A stretch of DNA of 64,000 nucleotides from positions 29,972,203-30,036,202 of the forward strand of contig CM055112.1 in the NCBI GenBank assembly GCA_029204225.1, read 5' to 3'. The notes below the pieces were generated by a model that was not told the DNA's origin, searched no databases, and worked only from the letters and a program-made list of their open reading frames with translations. Shown in pieces: positions 10,862 through 21,329 of this stretch; the first letter of the stretch is position 1, and each line of letters begins with the position of its first letter. Position numbers and translations under genes: made by a program. Source of the stretch: Diphasiastrum complanatum (Eukaryota > Streptophyta > Lycopodiopsida > Lycopodiales > Lycopodiaceae).

Positions 10862-11490
10862 TATTTTCTATTTTTTAATTTTTCTGCCATTTTTAATTCA
10901 ATTTTCGCCCAACTCTCTGTTCTCTGTAATTTGATCTGAATAGGTAGGATTGTAGAGAATTGAAAGGGCTTTCTAGCCATATAATTTTTTTTTTGGATTC
11001 CGTTCAGTATTGAGCAAGTTACAAATTTTTGAAGTTGGCAATAAAATTCTATAAACTTGTCAAAAACCAGACATTTTCTGTTTTTTTATTTTATTTTTTT
11101 GCTCTTTTTTATTCAATTTCCGCCCAAGTTTCTATTCTCTGTAATTTGATCTGAATAGGTAGGATTGTAAAGCATTGAAAGGGCTTTCTAGCCATATAAT
11201 TTTCTTTGGATTCTGTTCAGTATTGAGCAAGTTACAGATTCTGGAAGTTGGCAAAACAATTCTGTAAACTTGTCAAAACCAGAATTCGAGATTTTTTAAT
11301 TTTTCTGCCTGTTGATTCATTTTTCGCCCAACCTTCTGATCTCTATAATTCGATCTGAATAGCTAGAGTTGTAGAGCACTGAAAGGGATTTCTGGGGAGA
11401 ATTTTTTTCTCATTTCGTTACGTATTGAGGAAGTTAAATTTTTTTGAAATGTCAAAAAAAAGAAATTCTGTAACCTTGTCATTAGCTTCA
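10862..11490. repeat. Three-unit tandem repeat, about 205-215 bp each
   Basis: The phrase starting GCCCAA (at 10907, 11122 and 11326) opens each unit. It is followed by CTCTRTAATT.GATCTGAATAG, an ATTGTAGAG-like word, TGAAAGGG.TTTCT and TATTGAGCAAGTTA or its variant. Units 1 and 2 are close; unit 3 is more diverged. The units carry T/A-rich spacers and are non-coding on both strands. Such arrays occur in untranslated leaders of large plant gypsy elements; that origin is a guess. Confidence 0.75.
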
Positions 11491-11872
11491 ACAATGTTAT
11501 TGCTAGCAGTTGCACCTATCTATAAGGATCAAAATCAACAAGCATTATCTTGGGATCTTTTTTTGGATAGTGTCGACTACCCATTTGTCAATGAACAAGG
11601 TTATCATGAATGGCCACTGAACCCATATGGCTATCATTGAAAATTTGCAGTCAAGCGTCGAGGTTGGTGTCATGGGACCGCCACCAGTTTTGGTGGGGGA
11701 TACTGTTGGAGGGTTTGTGGATATCGAGGCAACGCTAACCATAATTAATAAGTGAGAGGGATTTGGCACGCTGCTTGTGTAAGTTCAACCCGATGATCAC
11801 GTAATTATTTGATTAGTTAGAAGTCAATAAAAGGAATTTAGGCCTTTTTGCGGGACTTTTAATGTCGCAGGG
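11491..11872. other. Unassigned stretch left of element B1
   Basis: A plus-strand frame of 71 codons (11425-11640) begins in the third repeat unit and ends GYHEWPLNPYGYH. It matches nothing I recognise. The stretch ends at CAGGG, immediately before the B1 LTR; CAGGG could be its target duplication, but the other side is lost. Confidence 0.35.
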
Positions 11873-11981
11873 AGTTATGGACTCAGCTCATTACATTCGC
11901 CGCGTCCATTTACATTTACTTTACTTTATGCATAAGCAGGCATTGGACCCTTTTTTATTCATTAGTGACACTTAGACTATG
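11873..11981 (+). repeat. B1 5' LTR, first part
   Basis: Matches 22207-22315 almost base for base (AGTTATGGACTC through CACTTAGACTAT) and stops exactly where element C begins with TGTTAGGG. Confidence 0.85.
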
Positions 11982-12426
11982 TGTTAGGGACCCAACCCCC
12001 TTGGGTCCCAAATCCAGACTTGAGACTGGACGATGACTGGGCCTGTAGACTTGACCGGTGACTCGTGAACCTGCATGGTTGCCACGTGTTATGATCCGGG
12101 AGTGCACATGGCTTGGAGTCTCTCTCCTTGGAGGTATACAAGGGGAGGACTCATTTGCCATCCATTCTGTCTACCTAGGAGGAGGTGGATGGAGAGCGTG
12201 TGCACGGCCAAGATGTATTGCTAGCGTGAGGCAGGAGATGGCTGAGAGCCTAGGCGGTGGTATGGGACGCCGTCTGGGATGGAGGTCGGATCCAGCTTGA
12301 TACGGTCACAGGCCAGGGCACGGTGGGTGGACCCGGATTAGGTCCTACGGCGAGGTGGAATGTGAATCGTTCGGTCTCTTGTGGTTAACCGGCACCTGGA
12401 GGTTTGCAGTAAGTAAGTTTGTAACA
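11982..12426 (+). repeat. 5' LTR of element C (445 bp)
   Basis: TGTTAGGG at the start and TTTGTAACA at the end; the primer-binding site begins two bases later. The inner part is nearly identical to 16317-16723. Confidence 0.9.
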
Positions 12427-12428
12427 TA

Positions 12429-12440
12429 TGGTATCAGAGC
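12429..12440 (+). promoter_or_regulatory. Primer-binding site of element C
   Basis: TGGTATCAGAGC, exact plant initiator-Met tRNA complement, two bases after the LTR. Confidence 0.9.
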
Positions 12441-13382
12441 CACTGCATGCTGAAAGCAGGTGCGTTGATCCGTAGTAGATTTCTTGTATTTTACAATACT
12501 TCTGACGGAATTCAAAACGGGCTTAAATCGTGTTTTTTATGCACTTTTGTGTATTGGTCCTTCTTCGCTGTTTTTGGTTTTTTGGATGAAATTTTTTCAA
12601 AAAAAAACGGTAGTGGGGCCCTTGGTAGTTAGCCACGTGAACTATCCAAAGGCGGACAGGTGGCAGTCCTCCTCAACTTGCAATTCCGCTTCAGGTTGAG
12701 GTAACGGACAGTGTCAAGGGGCCCTCCCAGCGCAAAAAAAAGGGAGTAGTTGCTCGATGTCTGAGCAGCGATGGAGTATACATTAAAAAAAACTTTGTTT
12801 TGGATCCTCCTTAGTGATGCCACATGGCACTGTCCGGCTCAGGACAGGTGGCTCCTTCTAGCGGAAACCTGTTCCGCTCCCGATTGGAGGCTCTAATCGC
12901 TGTTTCACGGGCCAGCGAGTTCAAACAAAGATAATTATGACCAGGTTCCGTTGGAAAACAGCGAGGGAGCCTTGATTTAGAGTTAAACATTCCAAAATAG
13001 GAATGTTAGCCAGCGCTGAGGGTGCAGGGGAATCTGGCTGCCTACTGGCCAGATTCTGGTGGGTGGCCAGTGTGCTACTGTGGTGCCAAGGTGGCAAGGT
13101 ATGGCCACTTGGCAGTTTGTAGGCAAGCATGGAGAGGGAGGCATACCTCTCCTATGCATGGTTTTTCTTCAGAATTAGAGGTGGAGGTGGTGGTGCATCC
13201 TTCTCTTTGCCTTCTCTTATTCCTCTTGGCAGCCATGGACAATACCATTTGGTTTGTAAAGAGACAGCAAGAGTAGTTTGTATTTACCTTCCTTGAGTAG
13301 CTTTTGATTCTCTTCTATCTTCTCTTCTTAATTCACCTCTCTTCTCTCTGTAAAAATGGAGCCTACTCCTACTACATAGCCT
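12441..13382 (+). other. Untranslated leader of element C
   Basis: About 940 bp between primer site and gag. Short frames here (for example 13022-13276) carry no domain. CAGCG words occur at 12728, 12913, 12959 and 13011 (CAGCGCTGAG), the same core word found at regular spacing in the leaders of B and D. Confidence 0.6.
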
Positions 13383-14400
13383 ATGTCCCCTGTTCATGAG
13401 GCTACAGTATCTGCCTCTGTTTTAGACCCTGATGCTTTGATGCTAGCTATTAACAGTCTACAACAACAGATTGTAGATATGCAAGCAAAGCACAGTCGGG
13501 ATCAGCAGGACCTCAAGGAATTGATGCAGCTAAGGCAATTGGTGCATCAACCCTTGTTTACTCCTGAAGTTTTTGCTGGGGAAAAGAAGGATAGAACCCC
13601 GGAGGCGGTCTTGCAATGGCTGGATCGATGGAATTCGCACTTTTCCATGCACGATTCATCCGAGGACAACAAGATCAATCTCGCCGTCATGTACCTGCGA
13701 GGTAAAGCATTTACCTGTGGCAAGATATAAGGGGTAAGCCTGAAGTTCCTAGGAATTGGAAGGATTTCTGTATGGCCTTTAAGGCGGCCTTCCTTCCTAT
13801 TCTTGATGATTTTGAATTCTACCGTCAGTATGCAACGATCCATATGGGGAACCGGCCCCTGGATCAGTATTTGCAAGAATTTCAAGAGGTCTATTCTCGT
13901 TTTGCAACTAGAATAGATCCTTTGCTAGTAAAGTTGCATTTCATACTGGGGTTGCCAAGAGACTACCAGCTAGAGGTTAGGAGGAACCAGCCTCTTACCC
14001 TCGAGGATGCTGTTCGCTTCGCCATAATCTACGATGATACTCGTACGATGGCTAAGCCTGAGACTGGTGTCTTACCCGACGTAAAGGGTAAGAGGCCTTT
14101 CTTTCCAAAGAAATCGAAAGATAAGGCAAAGGAAGGGACTTCAGGTTCAGGGAAATCGAAGAAAAGATCTAACTTGGACCAGGAAACCTTCATGAAAGCC
14201 AGAAGCGACAATCTGTGCTTTAATTGCATGGAACCAGGTCGTGTTGCGAAGGAATGTCCAAAGAAACGGAAAGCTAAAGGTTTAATACACCAGGTAACTC
14301 TAGCATACCTAGTGTTGATCTTTCCTTTGCTAGTAATTCTGTGTGTGAGCATTGTTGTTTTAATACGGCTGTTTTTGGCCCTCATGAACTCATTCAGATG
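13383..14400 (+). pseudogene. Gag of element C with a disabled zinc knuckle
   Basis: The first frame (13383-13730) holds an N-terminal coiled region (INSLQQQIVDMQAKHSRDQQ) and the start of the retrotransposon Gag domain (FAGEKKDRTPEAVLQWLDRW). The second (13772-14400) continues it (FKAAFLPILDDFEFYRQYA, LDQYLQEFQEVYSRF, LILGLP-like text), followed by a basic linker and a knuckle. A frameshift near 13728 separates them. The knuckle reads CFNCMEPGRVAKEC: spacing is CX2CX4-X4C but the zinc-binding His is Arg. The next neighbour downstream is the protease remnant. Confidence 0.85.
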
Positions 14401-14907
14401 AAGGGGGTTGTGGGTGGCCAAGCTGTAACTGTTTTGACGATGGTTCCACACATAATTTTATTAACGCTAATTTGTTGCAGAAGCTAAAGGTGGAAACAAG
14501 GCAAAGTGACCACCGATACACAGTGAAGCTGGCAACTGGAGCAGAAAGCCAAGTTAGGGACTGGATAGTCCCACGTTTACCAATAGAGATTCAAGCCTAT
14601 AAGGATAAATTAGACTTTCATATTATGAATCTAGATAGGGTAGATGTTATACTTGGTAAAGAGTGGTTCTATGAGAGGAACGAGTCTATGAAGAAAAACT
14701 ATGTAACACAGTTTGTCGTTCTTACATAACGGCTCACTCATAGATTTGAATGGAAATGTTGATATTTCTACTCTGTACATGCTTTCTGCTTTGGAAACTG
14801 TTAAATGTATGGATATTGTGGATTGCAGTTCTTATTTATGTTGGTTAAGAGATTTTACTTACCATGAAGAACGTAGTTTGCAATTTTACAATCTCCAAAT
14901 GTAATTA
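14401..14907 (+). pseudogene. Retropepsin remnant and protease-RT spacer of element C
   Basis: The translation contains FDDGSTHNFINANLLQKLK, the D-D-G variant of the aspartic protease active site seen in plant gypsy elements, then the C-terminal part of the fold (YTVKLATG, FHIMNLDRVDVILGKEWF). The active-site box is in a different frame from the 14472-14729 part. Stops interrupt the spacer between 14730 and 14907. Confidence 0.75.
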
Positions 14908-16330
14908 ATGTCTAATAACCTAAAACAAGAAAATTCGCCGGAAGGTGAAATTTTTAGGAAACTTAGACAAGAATTTAATGATGTATTTCCTGAACAGCTT
15001 CCTGAGGGTCTTCCCCCCTCTAAGGTTGTTGACCATGGTATTAAACTGATTCTTGGTAGTTCTCCTATATCACTGTATCCATATAGGATGAGTACTAATG
15101 AAGAGGATGAGGTTTATAGGCAACTGCAAAATTATCTAAAGATGGGCCATGTTAGGCCTAGTAAATCTCCCTGGGGGGCACGTGTGCTCCTCGTTGATAA
15201 AAAAGACGGAGGTACTCGTCTTTGTGTGGACTTTAAAAAGTTGAATAAGTTAACGATTAAAAACCGTTATCCTTTACCGCGAATGGATGAACTGGTTGAT
15301 CGATTGCATGGTGCAAAGTACTTCACCAAAATCAATTTGAGATCAGGGTATCATCAAATTCGCATAAAGGCTGAGGATATTGAAAAAATCGGGTTTAGAA
15401 CTAGGTACGGCCATTATGAGTTTCTGGTTTTACCTTTTGGCTTGACAAATGCTCCAGCGACTTTCCAGCAGATGATGAACGATCTTCTTCGTCCATATCT
15501 GGGAAAGTTCGTAATAGTCTACTTCTCATCTATAGTAAGACCTTGGAGGAGCATGAGGAGCATCTCAGGACTGTCTTAAAGTTACTCAGACAGGAGAAGC
15601 TTTTTGCCAAGGAGTCCAAATGTGTGTTCTTCCAGAAGAGGTTGTTATACCTTGGTCACATTATTTCGGACCATGGGTTGGAAATTGACCCAAATAAAGT
15701 CCGACAAGTACGTGAATGGCCTATCCCTAAAACCATCCGGGAGGTTAAGTCTTTTTTGGGCTTTACGGGGTTTTTTCATAGATTCATCTTGAACTATGCA
15801 TTAATTGCTTGACGAATGTCCTCAGGGAGGCTAAAAGAGTTAGCCGACACAATAAGTTCAGTCCTCCAGTTACTCGGACTGAAGAGTTGAATCAGAGTTT
15901 TGAGAACCTCAAATACTGTGTAACTACAGCGCCTATTCTACTCATAGTGGATCCTAACAAGCCGTATGTACTTGAAACGGATGCCAGTGACTATGCTATA
16001 GGCGCAGTCCTATATCAGGATGGTAGACCGGTAGCTTTTGAAAGCAAGAAGTTGGACCCTACTCAAAGGCGGTATTCCACCTATGACAAGGAACTTTTTG
16101 CTATCATTAATGCCCTGAAAGTTTGGAGACATTACTTGTATGGCTCCCAGTTTACTATAGTTACTGATCATCAAGCGTTAAAGTATATTAACGATGCGGT
16201 CGACCTTAGGGGTCATAACGCCAGATGGTCAGAGATGCTCCAAGAATTTCATTATGACATTGAGTCCCGGAAGGGTACCTCTAATAGTGTCGCGGATGCC
16301 TTAAGCCGGATTGGAGAGACCGGACGATGA
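14908..16330 (+). pseudogene. Gypsy RT and RNase H of element C, catalytic Asp pair deleted
   Basis: RT motifs are present in order: [85 protein letters not shown]. At the catalytic box the DNA reads TACTTCTCATCTATAGT, so the codons for the two Asp residues (expected YLDDILIYS) are missing through a deletion of about 10 bp that also shifts the frame. The following frame resumes at EEHEEHL and continues to SFLGFTGFFHRFI. After another break the RNase H follows with LETDASDYAIGAVLYQ, VTDHQALKYI and VADALSRI, where it joins LTR sequence. No integrase remains. Confidence 0.9.
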
Positions 16331-16723
16331 CTGGGCCTGTAGACTTGACCGGTGACTCGTGAACCTGCATGGTTGCCACGTGTCATGATCCAGGAGTGCA
16401 CATGGCTTGGAGTCTCTCTCCTTGGAGGTATACAAGGGGAGGAGGACTCATTTGCCATCCATTCTGTCTACCTAGGAGGAGGTGGATGGAGAGCGTGTGC
16501 ACGGCCAAGATGTATTGCTAGCGTGAGGCAGGAGATGGCTGAGAGCCTAGGCGGTGGTATGGGACGCCGTCTGGGATAGAGGTCGGATCCAGCTTGATAC
16601 GGTCACAGGCCAGGGCATGGTGGGTGGACCCGGATTAGGTCCCACGGCAGGGTGGAACGTGAATCGTTCGGTCTCTTGTGGTTAACCGACACCTGGAGGT
16701 TTGCAGTAAGTAAGTTTGTAACA
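16317..16723 (+). repeat. 3' LTR of element C, lacking its first part
   Basis: From GACGATGACTGGG onward it matches the 5' LTR, but the first ~50-60 bases of the LTR, the polypurine tract and the whole integrase are absent. The RNase H frame runs straight into the LTR at GAGAGACCGGACGATG, which resembles GAGACTGGACGATG in the 5' LTR: a deletion at short homology. Confidence 0.85.
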
Positions 16724-17060
16724 ATATGGTTGGCCTTTGGCCTTATTACTCATTATTAGGCCATTTGGACATATTACTGGAGAGTGGGGGCCTTCTTGGA
16801 GGGCGCACTATTTTCCCTCCCAGTTGGGCCCTAGCCATCGGAAGCTTCCTTTTAGGGCTTCCTCTTGGCTATAAGTAGGGAAACTGTGTCATTTGTTATT
16901 CAGTTGATGATATTGATCTCTCTCTCTTTAGTCTCCTTAATCTCTCTTTCTTGCTTTCTAGGGTTAAGTCTTGCTTATGTGCTACTTTCATAGCTTAAGT
17001 CTTGCCTATGTGATGCTTTCATAGCTTAGCTTTGAATCAGTTGTGGCTTTATTCGTAACT
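16724..17060 (+). repeat. B1 5' LTR, second part
   Basis: Resumes at ATATGGTTGGCC and ends TTCGTAACT just before the primer-binding site. It contains AGGGCGCACTATTTTCCC and ACATAAGCAAG-type words (complemented) also found in the B2 LTRs. A CTCTCTCTTTAG run and two GCTTTCATAGCTTA repeats lie near the end. Confidence 0.85.
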
Positions 17061-17072
17061 TGGTATCAGAGC
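17061..17072 (+). promoter_or_regulatory. Primer-binding site of B1
   Basis: TGGTATCAGAGC directly after ...CGTAACT. Confidence 0.9.
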
Positions 17073-17104
17073 ACTTTCCTGTGCACTACTTTTTCAGATT
17101 TAGT

Positions 17105-17610
17105 AGAGGTTGTCCAGTGCCCTACTAACCCATCACTTTTGTTGATTTTTTCATCAGATTTCCATCGTTTTTTCAGATTTAGTAGAGGCTGTCCAGCGCC
17201 CTACTAACCCATCACTTTTGTCGATTTTTTCATCAGATTTCCATCGTTTTTCTAGATTTGGTAGATACTGGCCAGCACCCTACTACCTTGTCACTTTCGT
17301 CGATTTTCTCCACCGATTTGCTGCCCATTTTGTGGCTTGATTGGAGGCTGTCCAGCGCCCTACTTCATCACCATTTTCAGGGGTTTTCTCCATTTTTTTT
17401 CAGGTTATGTGCGGATTTTGGTAGCTATTGCCCAGCGCCCTATTACCTTGCCATCTTTGACGGATTTCTCCACCGATTTGTTGTCCATTTTGCTGATTGT
17501 TTGGAGGCTGTCCAGCGCCCTACTTCATCACCATTTTCAGCGGTTTTTCCATCATGTTGCAGGACATTTGTGGATCTTACTAGCTGCTGCCCACCACCCA
17601 TTTTCAGCTT
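17105..17610 (+). repeat. B1 leader: seven-unit tandem repeat of 79-80 bp with a TGTCCAGCGCCC core
   Basis: The core word (TGTCCAGTGCCC, TGTCCAGCGCCC, TGGCCAGCACCC, TGCCCAGCGCCC and the like) starts at 17111, 17190, 17269, 17349, 17429, 17509 and 17588, that is every 79-80 bases. Between cores the units share TACTACC/TACTTCATCACC, TTTTC and GATTTGGTAG-type text. Weaker copies follow near 17725, 17808 and 17884. A (CT)n run lies at about 17621-17645. The open frames across this stretch are by-products of the repeat. Confidence 0.8.
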
Positions 17611-18039
17611 GGATCTTCAGCTCTCTCTCTCTCTCTCTCTCTCTTTAGCCTCTTATCCAAAAATCACCCAATTCCGTAATCGTTTGCTATTCCAAATTGC
17701 CAAAATCCTGCAGCCTGTTCATCGCTGCCCCAGCCCTTCCGACTTGTCACTTTCGCCTATTATTTTATCCGTTTCCAGCCATCGTTCACAGTTTATCAAA
17801 AGGCTCTCTAGCGCTCATCCTCAACCACATTTCACAGAATTCCGACTCCGTTTGATATTCCAATTTGACATTTCCCTCCTGGCTGTCCAGCGCATTTTTA
17901 CAGCCTTCATTTTCACTTTTTTCCATTTGTTGATTGCTGCCCTTTCTTAGTTGTGATAATATTGGTTTTAATAGACTAATTTGGGGTGACGACAAGAGTC
18001 CGCTCCCTCAAGTTTTCGTCTATTCCTTCCACTATCATT

Positions 18040-19686
18040 ATGGCACATTCACCTACCTCGAGTGAAACTGTTAAGGAAAACTTATCCGATCAGTTTTGGC
18101 GCATGGATGATACCCTTTTTGGCCTCATTCTTCGCTTCGATACAGTTATGACTGGCTTTGCTACTATGCAGTCACATATTGATTCTTTACAGCCTCATGG
18201 TCCTGGAAAAGCTCCTGTCTTTCCTTCATTTGGGACTCCCCCTCCATTTGCATTTCCATCTTCTTCTATTAGTCAGCCTGGTGGTGGACAGTTCATTCCA
18301 CCTAACCCACCTCCTGGTTTCTTTCCACCTCCCCCAGTTCCTGAGCCACACTTCGCTCGAGACTTTCGTGATAGGGTACAGCTTGCTACCTATTCCGGTT
18401 CCTCTGACGGGAACTTATTAGAGAATTGGTTTGCTAAGCTTGACACATATTTTCAGATCTACCCTAAGATTGATCCTCAGAAGATCCAGTTGGCTGCTTT
18501 ACACTTAGATGGACGCGCCGCCACGTGGTGGCGAGTTTATCGAGCTGATCTTGATCGGGAAGGGCTCCATATATGGCATACGTTTCGTCGTGACCTCCGT
18601 CATGCTATGATTGATCCTCAGTGGCTCAACCGCCAATGTGATACATTCCGTAGTCTCACTCAAACTAGTGACCTTGCTTTTTATACAGATCAGTTTATGG
18701 AGCTTTCTTATTTTTTCACAGATCTACCGGCCACTGAGCTTATTTCTCGTTATATTGCTGGGCCTTGTGGTGCCTTACGTTACGATGTTTCTTCCTTCCA
18801 GCCTCCCACACTTGTTGAGGCGATGTCTCTTGCCAGTACTTTACAGCACAAGTACTCTGACACCCTTCCTTCTCGCTTCTCCCGACCCCATCCTTCTGCT
18901 TCATCTTTTCTTGCTATGTCCACCCCTACACCTGCCCCTTCAGTTCCAGCTCCTTGCATTGTCCCTTCGTCTCCTCGTCCTCCGACCCCTCGACCTGCTT
19001 TTGTCCGACGTTACACATCTGCAGAGTTTGTTGACCTTCAGGATCCTATATCACACAGTTTGAGCGAGTTGCCTGATTTACTTGAGATAGTTATTGATCT
19101 ACCTGAGCTCGTCACTGTATCCCATAGTGAGTCAGAGTCACATATACAGGTTCCTACTGATGCTGATTCACATATACAGGTTGCGGCTGATATGGTCCTT
19201 GATACTAATATAGCATGCTGTGATACTATTGATGATGTTGTTCCATGCTTTGATATTGTTGTTGAGTACTTTGATGCTACTCGTGTTCCTGAGCGCCATG
19301 CTATAGATGTTGTCGCCTATGCTCCTTATTTCGATACTATTCATGGGTCTACGGTTTTAGATGCTTGGGCTACTCCAGTAGATCTCCATATGGCATACGA
19401 CTGGTTCTCTTCACTTGGTACTGTTGCTGTGGATCTCTCTCAGCAGACACTTTCCTTTACTCATGCTGGTCAGCATCATTTACTTGCTGGTATTGATTCC
19501 CAGGGTGACTATCAGTTGGTTACCGGGAAGCAGTTTATGCGTAGCCTACCAAAGGCTCAGGATGCAGCTCTTCTTTCCATTCAGAGTACAAGTTGCTGCT
19601 TTACTTTCACCATCCGTGGGTCCTCTTCCTCAGGCCGTATACCTTGGTGGTATTTCTACTATTGCTTTTGCGCATACCTCAGATAG
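18040..19686 (+). CDS. Gag-like polyprotein of B1, open frame, no zinc knuckle
   Basis: The start MAHSPTSSETVKENLSDQ is chosen because the B2 copy has the same Met (MAHSPTPSE). Residues about 30-60 hold FDTVMTGFATMQSHIDSLQP; a Pro-rich stretch follows; the Gag core runs from about residue 115 (YSGSSDGNLLENWFAKLDTY, IQLAALHLDGRAATWWRVYR, FYTDQFMELSYFF). After FVRRYTSAEFVDLQ, B2 has a CCHC knuckle and a protease, but here an acidic low-similarity stretch (about 360 bp) leads to AYDWFSSLGTVAVDLSQQT, the last part of the protease fold. The frame is open for 549 codons. Its end is a frame change, not a natural C-terminus. Confidence 0.85.
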   Translation: MAHSPTSSETVKENLSDQFWRMDDTLFGLILRFDTVMTGFATMQSHIDSLQPHGPGKAPVFPSFGTPPPFAFPSSSISQPGGGQFIPPNPPPGFFPPPPVPEPHFARDFRDRVQLATYSGSSDGNLLENWFAKLDTYFQIYPKIDPQKIQLAALHLDGRAATWWRVYRADLDREGLHIWHTFRRDLRHAMIDPQWLNRQCDTFRSLTQTSDLAFYTDQFMELSYFFTDLPATELISRYIAGPCGALRYDVSSFQPPTLVEAMSLASTLQHKYSDTLPSRFSRPHPSASSFLAMSTPTPAPSVPAPCIVPSSPRPPTPRPAFVRRYTSAEFVDLQDPISHSLSELPDLLEIVIDLPELVTVSHSESESHIQVPTDADSHIQVAADMVLDTNIACCDTIDDVVPCFDIVVEYFDATRVPERHAIDVVAYAPYFDTIHGSTVLDAWATPVDLHMAYDWFSSLGTVAVDLSQQTLSFTHAGQHHLLAGIDSQGDYQLVTGKQFMRSLPKAQDAALLSIQSTSCCFTFTIRGSSSSGRIPWWYFYYCFCAYLR

Positions 19687-21329
19687 CCCTCCTGGTTCGG
19701 TGGTTGGTGCAGTATCTTCTCCATTGGTCTCTATATCTCCATCTCTTGAGTCTGTTATGGCCGATGTTCCTGCTGATTTCTATGGGGTTATTCACGGGTC
19801 CACGTTTGATGGTTCCCTCGCTATTGGTGATCAGGTTGTATCTTCTTTCGCTTTACTCCATGGATCTCTGCTTGAGGTTTGTGAACCGCCTCATGATATT
19901 TCTACGGATCCTTACATGATTCATGCGCCTTTGGTCCTTATCGTTACACATTTTCCATCCGAGGATAGTTGCCAGATGGTCACTATTCTTATCTAGGGTA
20001 TTTATATGCTGGGATCTTTCTAGATGAGTATACGGGCATCCTTCAGTCTCCTTGTGTTTCTACATATAGGTTTGCTGCAGTTTATGCCGATGTTGTGGAT
20101 ATATGGCATTCCTGGTTATTACGTATAGCTTGGTTTCCATTTGGACCTGTTGATTGGTGTTGGTTTTTCCATATTACTGATTGCCTATGGTGTGGATATC
20201 TCTATGATTCTGCATGTGGCTCTCTATCTGTTCCTTGGATTGTTGCTCATTGTCAGGCTTGGCATATCCTGTTGGCTTGGGTTATTGCCTCCGTTCCAGC
20301 TACTGTTTGTCTGGGTGATCTTCAGGTTCCCTATCATTTCACCATATTGCTTGGTCTCCGATGCTGAGTTGCCACTTTGTTCTGGTTTTCCGAGACCATC
20401 AGACTACCTTGAGAGAGTTCCTTCTCCTCTCTTGGATAGGTTGTGGGGATGCTGCTGCCATATACTTCAGTATTGCTCATATGTGCTTTGATACTCATCC
20501 CCAGCTACACGTGGATATTGATCTGCTGCTTGCTACTGATGTTGGGGATCCTGTTCCGCGTTCCAGTGCATTTCTTCTCTTCCTCACTTGTGCGCCTGGT
20601 GTGTACTTTGGGATTACACTTGCGGCCAGTTCCGATGGGTCATCTGATTCTCCATCCGTTTTTGGTGTATCCTATGATGGATTGGTATGTCGATATGAGG
20701 TCTTTCTGGATGAGTTTTTCGGCTACAGTTTTTCAGTTGAGGCCTCTACTATTTCTAGAATTGTTGCTATTGTTTTTATGCATCATGCTTTTTTAGATGA
20801 TGCATTGATTTCTTGGACCTTCTGGAGCTTTTGGCATGTTGCTCTTCTCGTGATAGGGGCCTTGAAAGTACCGTGTGCCATTGCTACTTCTCATTCATGG
20901 GCCTTATGGATACCTTGGGCTTTTGACCTTGCTGGTGCACGTTTCTCCATTTTAGCTATCCTTTGTCAGGATGATCTCTTTATGATCCATGTTTCCTGGC
21001 ATATCGCTTGCTTTTCCATGCTACTACAGCGTGCCTGTCATCCTGCTTATGTTCCTACTCCTTGGTGCTGGTCTTCCGATGCTGCTATCTTTTCTTGGGG
21101 CACCTATATCACTGAGTTTGCACATATGGTTGATGGTTACGTGTATGATGCGGAAATTCGCGATGAGTGTCCATCTCTTTTCCAGTTTCCTTATTGGCTT
21201 CCTGTTGCTGATGCAGTTCTACCTTCTCGGGCTTTTTGGATACCTTGGTATGATGTCCCTATCTTTTGGGCTGATCCTCTACTATCTTGGGCATTACAGA
21301 TACCTTGGCATTCCTGGTTGCTGCTTGAT
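19687..21329 (+). other. B-family segment replacing RT and RNase H
   Basis: About 1.6 kb between the protease remnant and the integrase end. No RT motif (LPFG, YLDD, LNKLT) or RNase H motif (DAS, TDH, ADALS) is readable in any forward frame. It is T-rich, with recurring words such as GGATACCTTGG and TGGCATTCCTGG. A frame of 424 codons (20361-21635) crosses it and runs into the integrase end; its translation is rich in Trp, Phe and Leu and looks unselected. The B2 copy has the same kind of sequence at 26960-28230, so the replacement predates both insertions. Confidence 0.7.

Larger units (their letters stand above)
11982..16723 (+). mobile_element. Gypsy element C, internally deleted, nested in the B1 LTR
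   Basis: Starts TGTTAGGGACCC, ends TTTGTAACA. It sits between two halves of the B1 LTR: ...CTTAGACTAT on the left and ATATGGTTGG on the right. The uninterrupted LTR at 22.3 kb reads GACTATATGGTTGG, consistent with an ATATG target duplication whose left copy lost AT. Content: LTR, primer site, leader, gag, protease, RT and RNase H, but no integrase, no polypurine tract, and a 3' LTR lacking its start. Confidence 0.85.

Noticed and set aside
17258-17950. Open frame of 230 codons in the B1 leader
   Set aside because: It is produced by the 79-80 bp repeat and CT-rich tracts; it has no domain, and B2 does not keep it.
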